Shown: positions 37,631-46,573, numbered from the stretch's first letter. The stretch: DNA of 64,000 bases from Cupriavidus alkaliphilus (GCF_900094595.1 NZ_FMAD01000002.1:248001-312000); one strand, 5' to 3'. Notes: generated by a model not told the origin, from the sequence alone. A program made the numbers and translations.

Positions 37631-37963
37631 CTATGCAGCATCCGCGCCGGGCCCGCGCGAGGCGCCTTGCGATGGCATTGCCGCCGGCGGGGGCTCGGCG
37701 CGGTCGGTTTCGGCATCGTCCTGATTCATGCGCCAGGCGTAGAGCGCGGCCATCAGCACATAGACCACCAGCGCGCCCTGCGCGCCGACCCAGAACGAGA
37801 ACGGCCAGCCAAAGAAGTTGAAGCGCAGGTCGCGTGCAAACCACGCCACCACGAAGGTGACCGTGAACCAGACCGCGAGCAGGCCGCAGATCCAGCGCAG
37901 GTTGCGATGCCAGGCAAGGCGATGGCGTGCCTCGGTGCTGCCGGGGGCAGGGGTGTCGTTCAT
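37631..37963 (-). CDS. DUF4212 small membrane protein (symporter small-subunit type)
   Basis: A 110-residue protein with two membrane spans (LRWICGLLAVWFTVTFVVAWFA and WPFSFWVGAQGALVVYVLMAALYAWRMN), with the FNFFGWPF sequence between them. This is the DUF4212 pattern, normally the small partner of a VC_2705-type sodium:solute symporter. No large subunit gene is found next to it: downstream is a 247-bp gap and then an MFS gene. The C-terminus is a Pro/Ala/Glu-rich polar tail. The start overlaps the histidine kinase stop by 4 bp (37960-37963), so it belongs to that operon. Confidence 0.85.
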   Translation of the reverse strand: MNDTPAPGSTEARHRLAWHRNLRWICGLLAVWFTVTFVVAWFARDLRFNFFGWPFSFWVGAQGALVVYVLMAALYAWRMNQDDAETDRAEPPPAAMPSQGASRGPGADAA

Positions 37964-39507
37964 GCGGGCGGAAAGTTTTCGGGGCGGCGCAGCGTCACGC
38001 GGAAGTGCGCGCCGGCCAGTCGTGGCGATTGCTGGTAGACGTGGTCGGAGATCTGGACGTCGCCGCCGTGCTGCTGCACGATTTCGCGCACGATCGCCAG
38101 GCCCAGGCCGCTGCCTTCGGTGTTGGTGCCCAGCACGCGGTAGAAGCGCTCCATCACGCGCTCGCGCTCTGACGGTGCAATGCCCGGGCCGGTGTCTTCC
38201 ACGTCGAGGTAGGCGAACGGTTCGAAGGCGTCGGCGCTGACCCGCACCGTGGCGCGGCCGCCGCGCGGCGTGTAGCGGATGGCGTTGTCGAGCAGGTTGT
38301 TCAGCATCTCGGTCAGCATCAGGCGGTTGCCCTGGACCATCACCGGATGGTCGTCGGCATCGAGGCCCAGGTCGATGTCGCGCGCCCACGCCCGCGGCAG
38401 CCAGTCCTTGACCACTTCGCGCGCCAGCGCCGCCAGGTCGAGCGCGGCCATGCCGCCGGTGCCGGCCAGGTTTTCCATGCGCGCCAGCGACAGCAGCTGC
38501 GTGACCAGGTGCGCGGTGCGTTCCGAGCTGCCCGCGATCTGCGCCAGCGAGCGCCGCAGTTCTTCCGGCGACTGCTCGCGCTGCGCCAGCTCGGCCTGCA
38601 TGCGCAGGCCCGCCAGCGGCGTCTTCATCTGGTGCGCGGCATCGGCGATAAAGCGCTTCTGGGTCTGCACCGACTGGTCCAGCCGCGCCAGCAGATCGTT
38701 GAACGAGCCCACCAGCGGCGTGATTTCCTGCGGCGCGGCGCGTTCGTCGATGGGACTGGTATCGCCCGGGTTGCGCGCGCGGATGCGCTGCTGGATCGCG
38801 GTCAGCGGCGCCAGCCCGCGCGACAGCCCGAACCACACCAGCACCACCGCCAGCGGCAGGATCACGAACTGCGGCAGGATCACGCCCTTGATGATCTCGT
38901 TGGCCAGCCGGGCGCGCTTGTCCAGGGTTTCGGCCACCTGCACCAGCACCGGCTGGGTGCCGCTGACCTGCTTGAGCTCGATATAGGTGTAGGCCACGCG
39001 CACGTCGTTGCCGGCCACGCGGTCATCGCGCAGCGACACCAGCCCCGCGTGGCCCTGGTTGTCCTCGGACGGCAGCGGCAGGTCCTGGTCGCCGGCGATG
39101 TACTCGCCGCGCTTGCCGACCACCTGGTAGTAGATGTTGTCGGTCTCGTCGGCGCGCAGGATCTCGCGCGCCGACAGCGGCAGCTGCAGCGTGACGCGGC
39201 CGTTGACCTCGCGCACCTGCTGCGACAGCACGATGGCGCTGGCTTCGAGCGCGCGGTCGAAGGGACCGTTGGCGATCGACTTGGCCACCAGGTAGGTCAC
39301 CGCGATGCTCATCGGCCAGAGCAGCAGCAACGGTGCCAGCATCCAGTCCAGGATCTCGCCGAACAGCGAGCGCGGGGCGGGGTGGGCGGTGCTTTCCTCC
39401 AGGTGCGGCAGCGCGTCGGCCAGGTCCTGGTCGGTGGCCTCGGGCGTGGAGGGGGAAGGGGGCGTGGCGCGCGGCACGCGCCGCCAGGGCAGTCGCAGCA
39501 GGCTCAT
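37960..39507 (-). CDS. two-component sensor histidine kinase (QseC/TctE-like)
   Basis: A 515-residue kinase. A first membrane segment (ILDWMLAPLLLLWPMSIAVTYLV) follows a Pro/Ser-rich cytosolic N-terminus. A periplasmic sensor of about 150 residues (2CSK-N type; IYYQVVGKRGEYIAGDQDLP) is followed by a second span (ILPQFVILPLAVVLVWFGLS). Then come HAMP, the phosphoacceptor box FIADAAHQMKTPLAGLRMQAEL (His) and the ATPase domain with LLDNAIRYTPRGG and DTGPGIAPSERERVMERFYR, then GSGLGLAIV. It pairs with the OmpR-type regulator upstream (48 bp gap). The ligand is unknown; TctE-type sensors respond to tricarboxylates, an inference only. Confidence 0.94.
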   Translation of the reverse strand: MSLLRLPWRRVPRATPPSPSTPEATDQDLADALPHLEESTAHPAPRSLFGEILDWMLAPLLLLWPMSIAVTYLVAKSIANGPFDRALEASAIVLSQQVREVNGRVTLQLPLSAREILRADETDNIYYQVVGKRGEYIAGDQDLPLPSEDNQGHAGLVSLRDDRVAGNDVRVAYTYIELKQVSGTQPVLVQVAETLDKRARLANEIIKGVILPQFVILPLAVVLVWFGLSRGLAPLTAIQQRIRARNPGDTSPIDERAAPQEITPLVGSFNDLLARLDQSVQTQKRFIADAAHQMKTPLAGLRMQAELAQREQSPEELRRSLAQIAGSSERTAHLVTQLLSLARMENLAGTGGMAALDLAALAREVVKDWLPRAWARDIDLGLDADDHPVMVQGNRLMLTEMLNNLLDNAIRYTPRGGRATVRVSADAFEPFAYLDVEDTGPGIAPSERERVMERFYRVLGTNTEGSGLGLAIVREIVQQHGGDVQISDHVYQQSPRLAGAHFRVTLRRPENFPPA

Positions 39508-39555
39508 GTCGGCGAGGTTGCGCTCAGGTCGGTCGCATGGCCTGCGGTGACGGGA

Positions 39556-40245
39556 TCAATGCGGCGCGGCCACCGCCGGCTGGAATTTCTCCAGGCAGTA
39601 GCCCAGCCCGCGCACGGTGGCGATGCGGATGCCGCCCACCTCGATCTTCTTGCGCAGGCGGTGCACATAGACCTCGATGGCGTTGTTGCTGACTTCCTCA
39701 CCCCATTCGCACAGGTGGTCCACCAGCTGTTCCTTCGACACCAGGCGGCCGCTGCGCGTGAGCAGGATCTCCAGCAAACCGATCTCGCGCGCGGACAGGT
39801 CCAGCATCTGGTCGTTCAGGTAGGCGATGCGCCCGACCTGGTCGTAGGCCAGCGGCCCGTGGCGCATCAGCGTGGCACCGCCGCCGGCGCCGCGCCGCAC
39901 CAGGGCGCGCACGCGCGCCTCGAGCTCGGTCAGGGCGAAGGGCTTGGCCATGTAGTCGTCGGCGCCGAGGTCCAGGCCCTTGACGCGCTCGTCGACGCTG
40001 TCGGCGGCGGTCAGGATCAGCACCGGCAGCATCGCGCCGCGCGCGCGCAGGCGCTTGAGCACCTCCAGCCCCGACATGCGCGGCAGGCCCAGGTCGAGGA
40101 TCAGCAGGTCGAAGGTCTGGGTCGACAGGGCCGAATCGGCTTCCAGGCCATTGGCGACATGGTCGACGGCGTAGCCCGAGTGGCGTAGCGAACGGGTCAG
40201 GCCGTCGGCCAGCACGTCGTCATCTTCGGCGATCAGAATGCGCAT
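39556..40245 (-). CDS. OmpR/PhoB-type response regulator (QseB/TctD-like)
   Basis: A 229-residue regulator. The receiver starts MRILIAEDDDVLADGL (acidic triad), has the phosphoacceptor in DLLILDLGLPRMSGLEVL, and Thr/Lys in LILTAAD and DYMAKPFALTELEARV. The winged-helix domain is in IAYLNDQMLDLSAREIGLLEILLTRSGRLVSKEQLVDHL and ends with IEVYVHRLRKKIE and TVRGLGYCL. The start is the ATG at 40245 that begins the receiver; an in-frame GTG or ATG further upstream only adds a non-conserved lead. It is transcribed divergently from recA, with the LexA box between them. Confidence 0.94.
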   Translation of the reverse strand: MRILIAEDDDVLADGLTRSLRHSGYAVDHVANGLEADSALSTQTFDLLILDLGLPRMSGLEVLKRLRARGAMLPVLILTAADSVDERVKGLDLGADDYMAKPFALTELEARVRALVRRGAGGGATLMRHGPLAYDQVGRIAYLNDQMLDLSAREIGLLEILLTRSGRLVSKEQLVDHLCEWGEEVSNNAIEVYVHRLRKKIEVGGIRIATVRGLGYCLEKFQPAVAAPH

Positions 40246-40321
40246 GGTTGTCTCCACCCTGGCCGGCATAGCCGGCACCGGTGCGCAACGGGCACGGGGG
40301 CGCGAAGGGGCTTGCCAAGCA

Positions 40322-40341
40322 TACTGTTTTTTTATACAGTA
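40322..40341 (+). promoter_or_regulatory. LexA (SOS) box of recA
   Basis: TACTGTTTTTTTATACAGTA has the CTG-N10-CAG spacing of the LexA operator and a full TATACAGTA right half. It is 141-160 bp before the recA ATG, in the region shared with the divergent response regulator gene. It serves here as the internal reference for the similar site at 19012-19031. Confidence 0.85.
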
Positions 40342-40481
40342 CCCGCACGTTCCGCTGGGGCCGCCCGGGGAGACCCCCTGGAGTGCGGCCGCGCAGACAG
40401 CCGGGCCGGCGCTGATGCCGGCAAATGCCGGTGCCGCGCCACATGCGGCCTATTTATACACCATTTGATTCAAGGACGACC

Positions 40482-41546
40482 ATGGACGACAAGAAGGCAG
40501 GTGCCGGCGTGAGCGCCGAGAAGCAGAAGGCGCTTGCCGCCGCGCTCTCCCAGATCGAGAAGCAGTTCGGCAAGGGCTCGATCATGCGCCTGGGCGACGG
40601 CGAGGTCGAAAAGGACATCCAGGTGGTTTCCACCGGTTCGCTCGGCCTGGACATCGCGCTTGGCGTCGGTGGGCTGCCGCGCGGCCGCGTGGTCGAGATC
40701 TACGGGCCGGAATCCTCGGGCAAGACCACGCTGACGCTGCAGGTCGTGGCCGAGATGCAGAAGCTGGGCGGCACCTGCGCCTTTATCGATGCCGAGCACG
40801 CGCTGGACGTCAACTATGCCTCCAAGCTCGGCGTCAGCGTCGGCGACCTGCTGATCTCGCAGCCCGACACCGGCGAGCAGGCCCTGGAAATCACCGACGC
40901 GCTGGTGCGCTCGGGCTCGATCGACCTGATCGTCATCGACTCGGTCGCCGCACTGGTGCCGAAGGCCGAAATCGAAGGCGAAATGGGCGATTCGCTGCCC
41001 GGCCTGCAGGCCCGCCTGATGAGCCAGGCGCTGCGCAAGCTGACCGGCACCATCAAGCGCACCAACTGCCTGGTGATCTTCATCAACCAGATCCGCATGA
41101 AGATCGGCGTGATGTTCGGCTCGCCCGAAACCACCACCGGCGGCAATGCGCTGAAGTTCTACGCCTCGGTGCGCCTGGACATCCGCCGCATCGGCTCGAT
41201 CAAGAAGGGCGACGACGTGATCGGCAACGAGACCAAGGTCAAGGTGGTCAAGAACAAGGTATCGCCGCCGTTCCGCGAGGCCTTCTTCGACATCCTCTAC
41301 GGCCAGGGCATCTCGCGCCAGGGCGAGATCATCGACCTGGGCGTCGATGCCAAGATCGTCGAGAAGTCCGGCGCCTGGTACAGCTACAACGGCGAGAAGA
41401 TCGGCCAGGGCAAGGACAACGCCCGTGAATACCTGCGCGAGAATCCCGACATTGCCGCCGAGATCGAAAACAAGGTGCGCGCGGCGCTGGGCGTGGTGGC
41501 CATGAACCCGACGGCCGCAGCCGCGGCCGCAACGATCGAAGACTGA
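40482..41546 (+). CDS. recA: recombinase RecA
   Basis: A 354-residue protein. It starts [20 protein letters not shown], and the core has [14 protein letters not shown]. Walker A is [13 protein letters not shown] (about residues 75-84), Walker B is [19 protein letters not shown], and the DNA-binding loop is in [35 protein letters not shown]. It drives homologous recombination and LexA self-cleavage. The ATG at 40482 is preceded by CAAGGACGACC (AAGGA ribosome binding site). A LexA box lies upstream, a strong terminator 28 bp after the stop, and recX follows. Confidence 0.99.
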   Translation: MDDKKAGAGVSAEKQKALAAALSQIEKQFGKGSIMRLGDGEVEKDIQVVSTGSLGLDIALGVGGLPRGRVVEIYGPESSGKTTLTLQVVAEMQKLGGTCAFIDAEHALDVNYASKLGVSVGDLLISQPDTGEQALEITDALVRSGSIDLIVIDSVAALVPKAEIEGEMGDSLPGLQARLMSQALRKLTGTIKRTNCLVIFINQIRMKIGVMFGSPETTTGGNALKFYASVRLDIRRIGSIKKGDDVIGNETKVKVVKNKVSPPFREAFFDILYGQGISRQGEIIDLGVDAKIVEKSGAWYSYNGEKIGQGKDNAREYLRENPDIAAEIENKVRAALGVVAMNPTAAAAAATIED

Positions 41547-41574
41547 TCGCGCCGACGGCCGCTGCGCCATCCCG

Positions 41575-41607
41575 AAGGCCGGGGCATCGCCGATGCTCCG
41601 GCCTTTT
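41575..41607 (+). terminator. rho-independent terminator downstream of recA
   Basis: AAGGCCGGGGCATCG (41575-41589) pairs with CGATGCTCCGGCCTT (41591-41605) with one G-T pair, followed by TTTTT. Located between recA and recX, it may attenuate recX relative to recA. Confidence 0.85.
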
Positions 41608-41655
41608 TGCTTGGCCCGCAGGGCCGGTCCTTCATCCGCTGATCCCCGGTCACCC

Positions 41656-42123
41656 ATGGCAATCCGTCCCCCGCTGTCGCTGAAGGCCCGCGCCGTCGGC
41701 TACCTGTCGCGCCGCGAGCACAGCCGCGCCGAGCTGGCGCGCAAGCTGGCGCCGCATGCCGAGTCGCCGGAGCAGCTGGAGCAATTGCTGGATGCGCTGG
41801 AGCGCGAGAACTGGCTGTCGAACCAGCGCTTCGCCGACAGCCTGGTGCATCGCCGCGGCGCCCGCTACGGCACCGCGCGCGTGATGCAGGAGGCCAAGAC
41901 CCACAAGCTCGACAGCGAGCAGCTGGGCGAACTGCAGGAGCGCCTGCGCGCCACCGAAGCCGAGCGCGCGCGCGAGGTCTGGCGCAAGCGCTTCGGCGCG
42001 CCGCCCGAAACGCCCGAGGCGCGGGCGAAGCAGATCCGCTTCATGGTGGCACGCGGCTTTTCGCGCGCGGTGGTCGGCAGGATCATCCAGGGCGCGGACG
42101 AGGACTACGGCGACGCGGACTGA
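41656..42123 (+). CDS. recX: regulatory protein RecX
   Basis: A 155-residue helical protein that binds and restrains RecA filaments. SLKARAVGYLSRREHSRAELARKLAPHAES is the family N-terminus. NWLSNQRFADSLVHRRGARYGTARVMQEAKTHKLD matches the central RecX repeat, and IRFMVARGFSRAVVGRIIQG is the last one. It follows recA after 109 bp, with a terminator between, so expression needs read-through or its own promoter. The ATG at 41656 fits the usual length of about 150 residues. Confidence 0.93.
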   Translation: MAIRPPLSLKARAVGYLSRREHSRAELARKLAPHAESPEQLEQLLDALERENWLSNQRFADSLVHRRGARYGTARVMQEAKTHKLDSEQLGELQERLRATEAERAREVWRKRFGAPPETPEARAKQIRFMVARGFSRAVVGRIIQGADEDYGDAD

Positions 42124-42451
42124 GCCGGCGTCGCGTGGCAGGCTAGTGCAGTACCTGTGCTGCCGTCATGTGTATTTCGCTGCGTTGCGTCATCGCGCCC
42201 CGCCGGCGCCTGACGTTTGTCGCGGCCGGCAAGCCGGTGCCTGCTGGTGCATTGCGGCAAGGCGACCCAGCCTGCCACGGTGCCATGGTCGGCCGACAAT
42301 CCAGGCGCGACAGTTGCCGCACAAGGATGTTCCCGGCCAACGCGGCATGGCATGTTAAACTCCCCGGGTTATTCGGTGCCGCGGCACCACGGTGCCCCAG
42401 CCCCCCGTATTCCCGGTATCTCCGTATTCTCGTCCGTTTCCCAGCCTGGCC
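42124..42451. other. non-coding stretch between recX and the DUF2889 gene
   Basis: A 328-bp stretch without a supported gene. Reading frames on both strands here lack family character and ribosome binding sites. The promoter of the DUF2889 gene should lie here; a TTGCCG at 42314-42319 and an A/T-rich ATGTTAAAC at 42352-42360 were noted, but their spacing is too wide for one promoter. Confidence 0.5.
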
Positions 42452-43159
42452 ATGCCTCTGTCCCAGCCCGTCAACCGCTCCCTGCGTCACCGTCGCGCCA
42501 TCGCGGCCGAGGCGTACCAGAGGGAGGACGGCCTGTGGGACATCGAGGTGCGCCTGACCGACACCAAGCCCCGTGACATCGAACTGGCCGGCGACCGCAT
42601 CCGCCCGCAAGGCCAGCCGCTGCACGACCTGTGGCTGCGCATCACGATCGACGAGGAAATGACGGTGCTGGATGCCGAGGCCTGCTCGGACTGGGTGCCG
42701 TACCCGTCCCATTGCGACACGATCGGCGAGGCCTACCGCAAGCTGATCGGGCTGAACCTGCGCAAGGGCTTTCGCAAGGCGGTGCGCGAGCGCCTGGGCG
42801 GCATGCACGGCTGCTCGCACCTGACCGAAGCCGCCGGCGTGCTGCCGAGCACCGCGATCCAGGCCTTTGCCGGCGAGGTCATCAGTATCCGCGACAACGG
42901 CGAGGACGATCCGAATCCGGAGCCGCCCTATCAGTTGAACGGCTGCCACGCCCTGCGTTTCGACGGCGAGGTGGTTCGTCAGTTTTACCCGCGCTGGTAT
43001 GGTCACCAGCCGACGCCCAAGGTACGGGCCGAGGCCGCGCCTGCCGTCGCATCCGCGCCTCAGGCGCAGCAGCCCGCGGCCAATGGCGACCGCGGTGGTC
43101 ACGCAATCGACGGCAACGACGCTGTCCCGGCCGACCGGCCGACCGGCACCTCCGGCTGA
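42452..43159 (+). CDS. DUF2889 family protein
   Basis: A 235-residue cytoplasmic protein. [38 protein letters not shown] and [32 protein letters not shown], then [25 protein letters not shown], make up the DUF2889 domain with conserved Asp, Cys and His that could bind a metal or an aromatic ligand. The last 50 residues are Ala/Gln/Pro-rich and probably disordered. The function is unknown; relatives are often found near pathways for aromatic compound degradation. The ATG at 42452 is preferred; upstream in-frame options add Pro-rich residues with no domain character. It is followed 89 bp later by sucC. Confidence 0.82.
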   Translation: MPLSQPVNRSLRHRRAIAAEAYQREDGLWDIEVRLTDTKPRDIELAGDRIRPQGQPLHDLWLRITIDEEMTVLDAEACSDWVPYPSHCDTIGEAYRKLIGLNLRKGFRKAVRERLGGMHGCSHLTEAAGVLPSTAIQAFAGEVISIRDNGEDDPNPEPPYQLNGCHALRFDGEVVRQFYPRWYGHQPTPKVRAEAAPAVASAPQAQQPAANGDRGGHAIDGNDAVPADRPTGTSG

Positions 43160-43248
43160 TTCTCAGGATCGGCCAGCCCGACGAGAGAGTTCGTCTTCTT
43201 TCAGATTCTTCCCTTCTACCTTTTACGCCTACCCGAAAGGAAACACGC

Positions 43249-44415
43249 ATGAATATCCATGAGTATCAAGGCAAGGAAATCCTGCGCAAATACAATGTGC
43301 CGGTTCCGCGCGGCATCCCCGCGTTCTCGGTTGACGAGGCCCTGAAGGCCGCAGAACAACTCGGCGGCCCGGTGTGGGTTGTCAAGGCGCAGATCCACGC
43401 GGGTGGCCGCGGCAAGGGCGGCGGCGTCAAGGTTGCCAAGAGCATGGACGAGGTCAAGACCTATGCGTCCAACATCCTGGGCATGCAGCTGGTCACGCAC
43501 CAGACCGGTCCGGAAGGCAAGAAGGTCAACCGCCTGCTGATCGAAGAAGGCGCCGACATCAAGAAGGAACTGTACGTTTCGCTGGTGGTGGACCGCGTGT
43601 CGCAGAAGATCGCCCTGATGGCGTCGAGCGAAGGCGGCATGGACATCGAAGAAGTCGCCGCCCACAGCCCGGAAAAGATCCACACCCTGATCGTCGAGCC
43701 GTCGACCGGCCTGACCGACGCTGACGCCGACGACATCGCCCGCAAGATCGGCGTGCCCGACGCGAGTGTGGCGCAAGCCCGCCAGGCCCTGCAAGGCCTG
43801 TACAAGGCGTTCTATGAAACCGACGCCTCGCTGGCCGAAATCAACCCGCTGATCCTGACCGGCGACGGCAAGGTGATCGCGCTGGACGCCAAGTTCAACT
43901 TCGACTCGAACGCGCTGTTCCGTCATCCGGAAATCGTCGCCTACCGCGACCTGGATGAAGAAGACGCCAACGAAATCGAAGCCTCGAAGTTCGACCTGGC
44001 CTACATCTCGCTGGACGGCAACATCGGCTGCCTGGTGAACGGCGCCGGCCTGGCCATGGCCACCATGGACACCATCAAGCTGTTCGGCGGCGAGCCGGCC
44101 AACTTCCTCGACGTGGGCGGCGGTGCCACCACCGAGAAGGTGACCGAAGCCTTCAAGCTGATGCTGAAGAACCCGAACGTGCAGGCCATCCTGGTCAACA
44201 TCTTCGGCGGCATCATGCGTTGCGACGTGATCGCCGAAGGCGTGATCTCGGCCTCGAAGGCCGTGCACCTGACGGTGCCGCTGGTCGTGCGCATGAAGGG
44301 CACCAACGAAGAACTGGGCCGCAAGATGCTGGCTGACTCGGGCCTGCCGATCATCTCGGCCGACACGATGGAAGAAGCCGCCCAGAAGGTCGTGGCTGCC
44401 GCCGCCGGCAAGTAA
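43249..44415 (+). CDS. sucC: succinyl-CoA synthetase beta subunit (ADP-forming)
   Basis: A 388-residue ATP-grasp subunit. [31 protein letters not shown] is the N-terminus and [22 protein letters not shown] is the nucleotide-binding loop. The C-terminal CoA-ligase domain has [37 protein letters not shown] and [17 protein letters not shown]. With SucD it converts succinyl-CoA to succinate with substrate-level phosphorylation. CGAAAGGAAACACGC before the ATG gives a good ribosome binding site. It is followed 88 bp later by sucD, and the pair ends at a strong terminator. Confidence 0.98.
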   Translation: MNIHEYQGKEILRKYNVPVPRGIPAFSVDEALKAAEQLGGPVWVVKAQIHAGGRGKGGGVKVAKSMDEVKTYASNILGMQLVTHQTGPEGKKVNRLLIEEGADIKKELYVSLVVDRVSQKIALMASSEGGMDIEEVAAHSPEKIHTLIVEPSTGLTDADADDIARKIGVPDASVAQARQALQGLYKAFYETDASLAEINPLILTGDGKVIALDAKFNFDSNALFRHPEIVAYRDLDEEDANEIEASKFDLAYISLDGNIGCLVNGAGLAMATMDTIKLFGGEPANFLDVGGGATTEKVTEAFKLMLKNPNVQAILVNIFGGIMRCDVIAEGVISASKAVHLTVPLVVRMKGTNEELGRKMLADSGLPIISADTMEEAAQKVVAAAAGK

Positions 44416-44503
44416 GCCGAGGCGCCGTTACCCAATACAAGCGAACTTCGGCAGCGCGCGTGGCCTTTGCCCGCGCTGCCAGAGTCAAGCAAAGGACGAA
44501 AGC

Positions 44504-45385
44504 ATGTCGATTCTGATCAACAAAGACACCAAAGTCATTACCCAGGGCATCACCGGCAAGACCGGCCAGTTCCACACCCGTGGCTGCCGCGACTACGCCA
44601 ACGGCAAGAACGCCTTCGTCGCCGGCGTGAACCCGAAGAAGGCCGGCGAAGACTTCGAAGGCATTCCCATCTACGCCAGCGTCAAGGACGCCAAGGCCCA
44701 GACCGGCGCCACCGTGTCGGTCATCTACGTGCCGCCCGCAGGCGCCGCTGCCGCGATCTGGGAAGCCGTTGACGCCGACCTGGACCTGGTGGTCTGCATC
44801 ACCGAAGGCATTCCCGTGCGCGACATGATGGAAGTCAAGGACCGCATGCGCCGCGAAAACAAGAAGACCCTGCTGCTGGGGCCGAACTGCCCGGGCCTGA
44901 TCACGCCGGACGAAATCAAGATCGGCATCATGCCGGGCCACATCCACAAGAAGGGCCGCATCGGCGTGGTGTCGCGCTCGGGCACGCTGACGTACGAAGC
45001 CGTGGGCCAGCTGTCCGCGCTGGGCCTGGGCCAGTCGTCGGCCGTCGGCATCGGTGGCGACCCCATCAACGGCCTGAAGCACATCGACGTGATGAAGATG
45101 TTCAACGACGATCCGGACACGGACGCCGTGGTCATGATCGGTGAGATCGGCGGTCCGGACGAAGCCAACGCGGCCCACTGGATCAAGGACAACATGAAGA
45201 AGCCGGTGGTCGGCTTCATCGCTGGCGTGACCGCGCCTCCGGGCAAGCGCATGGGCCACGCCGGCGCGCTGATCTCGGGCGGTGCCGACACCGCCCAGGC
45301 CAAGCTGGAAATCATGGAAGCCTGCGGCATCAAGGTGACCAAGAACCCGTCGGAAATGGGCCGCCTGCTGAAGGCAATGCTGTAA
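44504..45385 (+). CDS. sucD: succinyl-CoA synthetase alpha subunit
   Basis: A 293-residue subunit that binds CoA and carries the phosphohistidine. It starts MSILINKDTKVITQGITGKTGQFHTRGCRDYANGK, has IYVPPAGAAAAIWEAVDADL and the Rossmann-type region LLLGPNCPGLITPDEIKIGIMPG, and the active-site His is in GKRMGHAGALISGG near the C-terminus. It works as a heterodimer or heterotetramer with SucC. AAAGGACGAAAGC is the ribosome binding site. Confidence 0.98.
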   Translation: MSILINKDTKVITQGITGKTGQFHTRGCRDYANGKNAFVAGVNPKKAGEDFEGIPIYASVKDAKAQTGATVSVIYVPPAGAAAAIWEAVDADLDLVVCITEGIPVRDMMEVKDRMRRENKKTLLLGPNCPGLITPDEIKIGIMPGHIHKKGRIGVVSRSGTLTYEAVGQLSALGLGQSSAVGIGGDPINGLKHIDVMKMFNDDPDTDAVVMIGEIGGPDEANAAHWIKDNMKKPVVGFIAGVTAPPGKRMGHAGALISGGADTAQAKLEIMEACGIKVTKNPSEMGRLLKAML

Positions 45386-45433
45386 CAGGCAGTCCAGCCT
45401 TGCTCCGCCGTTGCGGAGAAGGCCCCGGCTTGA

Positions 45434-45462
45434 AATGCCCCCGCCCCGCGGGGGCATTGTCT
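45434..45462 (+). terminator. rho-independent terminator of sucCD
   Basis: AATGCCCCCGC (45434-45444), a CCC loop and GCGGGGGCATT (45448-45458) form a perfect 11-bp stem followed by GTCTTTT. It lies 49 bp after the sucD stop. Confidence 0.85.
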
Positions 45463-45552
45463 TTTCCGGCTCCCGAAGTGGCCTGGCTGGTACGTCCGAC
45501 CTGAAGATTACAAAATTGAAATCTAATCGAAAGGTTGATGCGTTAAACAGTC

Positions 45553-45595
45553 ATGTCTGCGCTTTCAGACATCCAAAATCCCGTCGGATGACGGG
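45553..45595 (+). promoter_or_regulatory. structured leader in front of terC
   Basis: Two hairpins lie directly before terC: ATGTCTG-CGCTTT-CAGACAT (45553-45572, 7-bp stem) and CCCGTC-GGAT-GACGGG (45580-45595, 6-bp stem), the second ending 35 bp before the terC start. An A/T-rich stretch just upstream (about 45505-45540) is a likely promoter. TerC-type genes elsewhere often have manganese-sensing leaders, but I could not fit this one to that motif. Confidence 0.35.
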
Positions 45596-45630
45596 GCGCG
45601 CCACCACATAGAAACTCGAGGAGCCTCCCC

Positions 45631-46326
45631 GTGGAACTGCTGTCTTCCACCACTTTCTGGATTGCGTTGGGATCGATCATCCTGACCAATATCGTCCTGT
45701 CCGGCGACAACGCGGTGGTCATCGCGCTCGCCTCGCGCAACCTGCCGCCCGCCCAGCAGAAGAAGGCCATCTTCTGGGGCAGCGCCGCCGCCATCATCAT
45801 GCGCGTGGTGCTGACCGTGGCCGCGGTCAAGCTGCTGAGCCTGCCGTACCTGAAGATCGTCGGCGCCGTGCTGCTGGTCTATATCGGCGTGCAACTGCTG
45901 ACCGGCGATGACGACGAGGAAGGCCACGACGGCAAGGACAATATCTGGGCCGCCATCCGCACCATCCTGATCGCCGACCTGGTGATGTCGCTGGACAACG
46001 TGGTCGCCGTGGCCGCCGCCGCGCAGAAGGGGCCCGAGGGCAGCCAGCTGCTGCTGCTGGTCATCGGCCTGGGCCTGTCGATCCCGCTGATCGTGTTCGG
46101 CAGCACCATCCTGCTCAAGGTCATGGAACGCTTCCCGGTCATCATCGTGCTGGGCGCCGCGCTGCTCGGCTACCTCGCCGGTGAAATGCTGGTCAGCGAC
46201 CCGGTCGACGCCGCCTGGTTCGAAGTCCACGTGCCGCACGCCCACCTGGTCTTCGGCGCCGCCGGTGCGATCCTGGTGGTGATCATCGGCAAGCTGCTGA
46301 GCCGCCGGTCGGCACAGACGGCCTGA
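45631..46326 (+). CDS. TerC family integral membrane protein (YjbE/Alx type)
   Basis: A 231-residue protein with seven predicted membrane helices. TFWIALGSIILTNIVLSGDNAVVIALASRNLP and TILIADLVMSLDNVVAVAAAAQ carry the two membrane-buried Asp-Asn pairs (SGDN, LDN) typical of TerC metal transporters. An acidic loop (DDDEEGHDGKD) lies between helices. The protein is probably a manganese or other divalent-metal exporter, an inference from the family. GAGGAGCCTCCCC precedes the start codon assigned at 45631, the first GTG after it. It is followed by a strong terminator. Confidence 0.92.
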   Translation: MELLSSTTFWIALGSIILTNIVLSGDNAVVIALASRNLPPAQQKKAIFWGSAAAIIMRVVLTVAAVKLLSLPYLKIVGAVLLVYIGVQLLTGDDDEEGHDGKDNIWAAIRTILIADLVMSLDNVVAVAAAAQKGPEGSQLLLLVIGLGLSIPLIVFGSTILLKVMERFPVIIVLGAALLGYLAGEMLVSDPVDAAWFEVHVPHAHLVFGAAGAILVVIIGKLLSRRSAQTA

Positions 46327-46346
46327 CGTCGATCTGCCGGATGCGG

Positions 46347-46377
46347 AAGGGCGGCCAACTGGCCGCCCTTTTTTTTT
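46347..46377 (+). terminator. rho-independent terminator of terC
   Basis: AAGGGCGGCC, an AACT loop and GGCCGCCCTT form a perfect 10-bp stem followed by a run of T (to 46377). It lies 20 bp after the terC stop. Confidence 0.92.
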
Positions 46378-46557
46378 GGACACGGCGACGGGCGTGTCGG
46401 TGCCCATGCCCACTAACTCATGTGAGTGATCGCACTTTTTGTCGCGCGTGCCTGTGGTAGCGGTCCCAGGTGACAATTTTTGGCGCAATCGGCGAGCTTC
46501 ACCCCGACGGGTGACGAAATTTGTCGCTTTCCACCCCCTACCGATGGGGGATGCGCC

Positions 46558-46573
46558 TGGCACACTTGCTGCT
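46558..46573 (+). promoter_or_regulatory. sigma-54 (RpoN) promoter of pilA
   Basis: TGGCACACTTGCTGCT matches the -24/-12 consensus TGGCAC-R-N4-TTGC-W with a single difference (CT instead of TT before GC) and the correct 12-bp distance from GG to GC. Transcription would start around 46584, leaving a leader of about 60 nt before the pilA ATG at 46643. RpoN-dependent pilin transcription activated by PilR is established for Pseudomonas pilA. Confidence 0.75.

Noticed and set aside
42143..43102. Minus-strand open frame between recX and the DUF2889 gene
   Set aside because: It runs antisense into the DUF2889 gene, which carries the conserved domain; no ribosome binding site or family features.
45505..45630. 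Assigning the terC leader as a yybP-ykoY manganese riboswitch
   Set aside because: The conserved core of that motif was not found; only two simple hairpins are visible. Kept as a low-confidence leader feature and finding.
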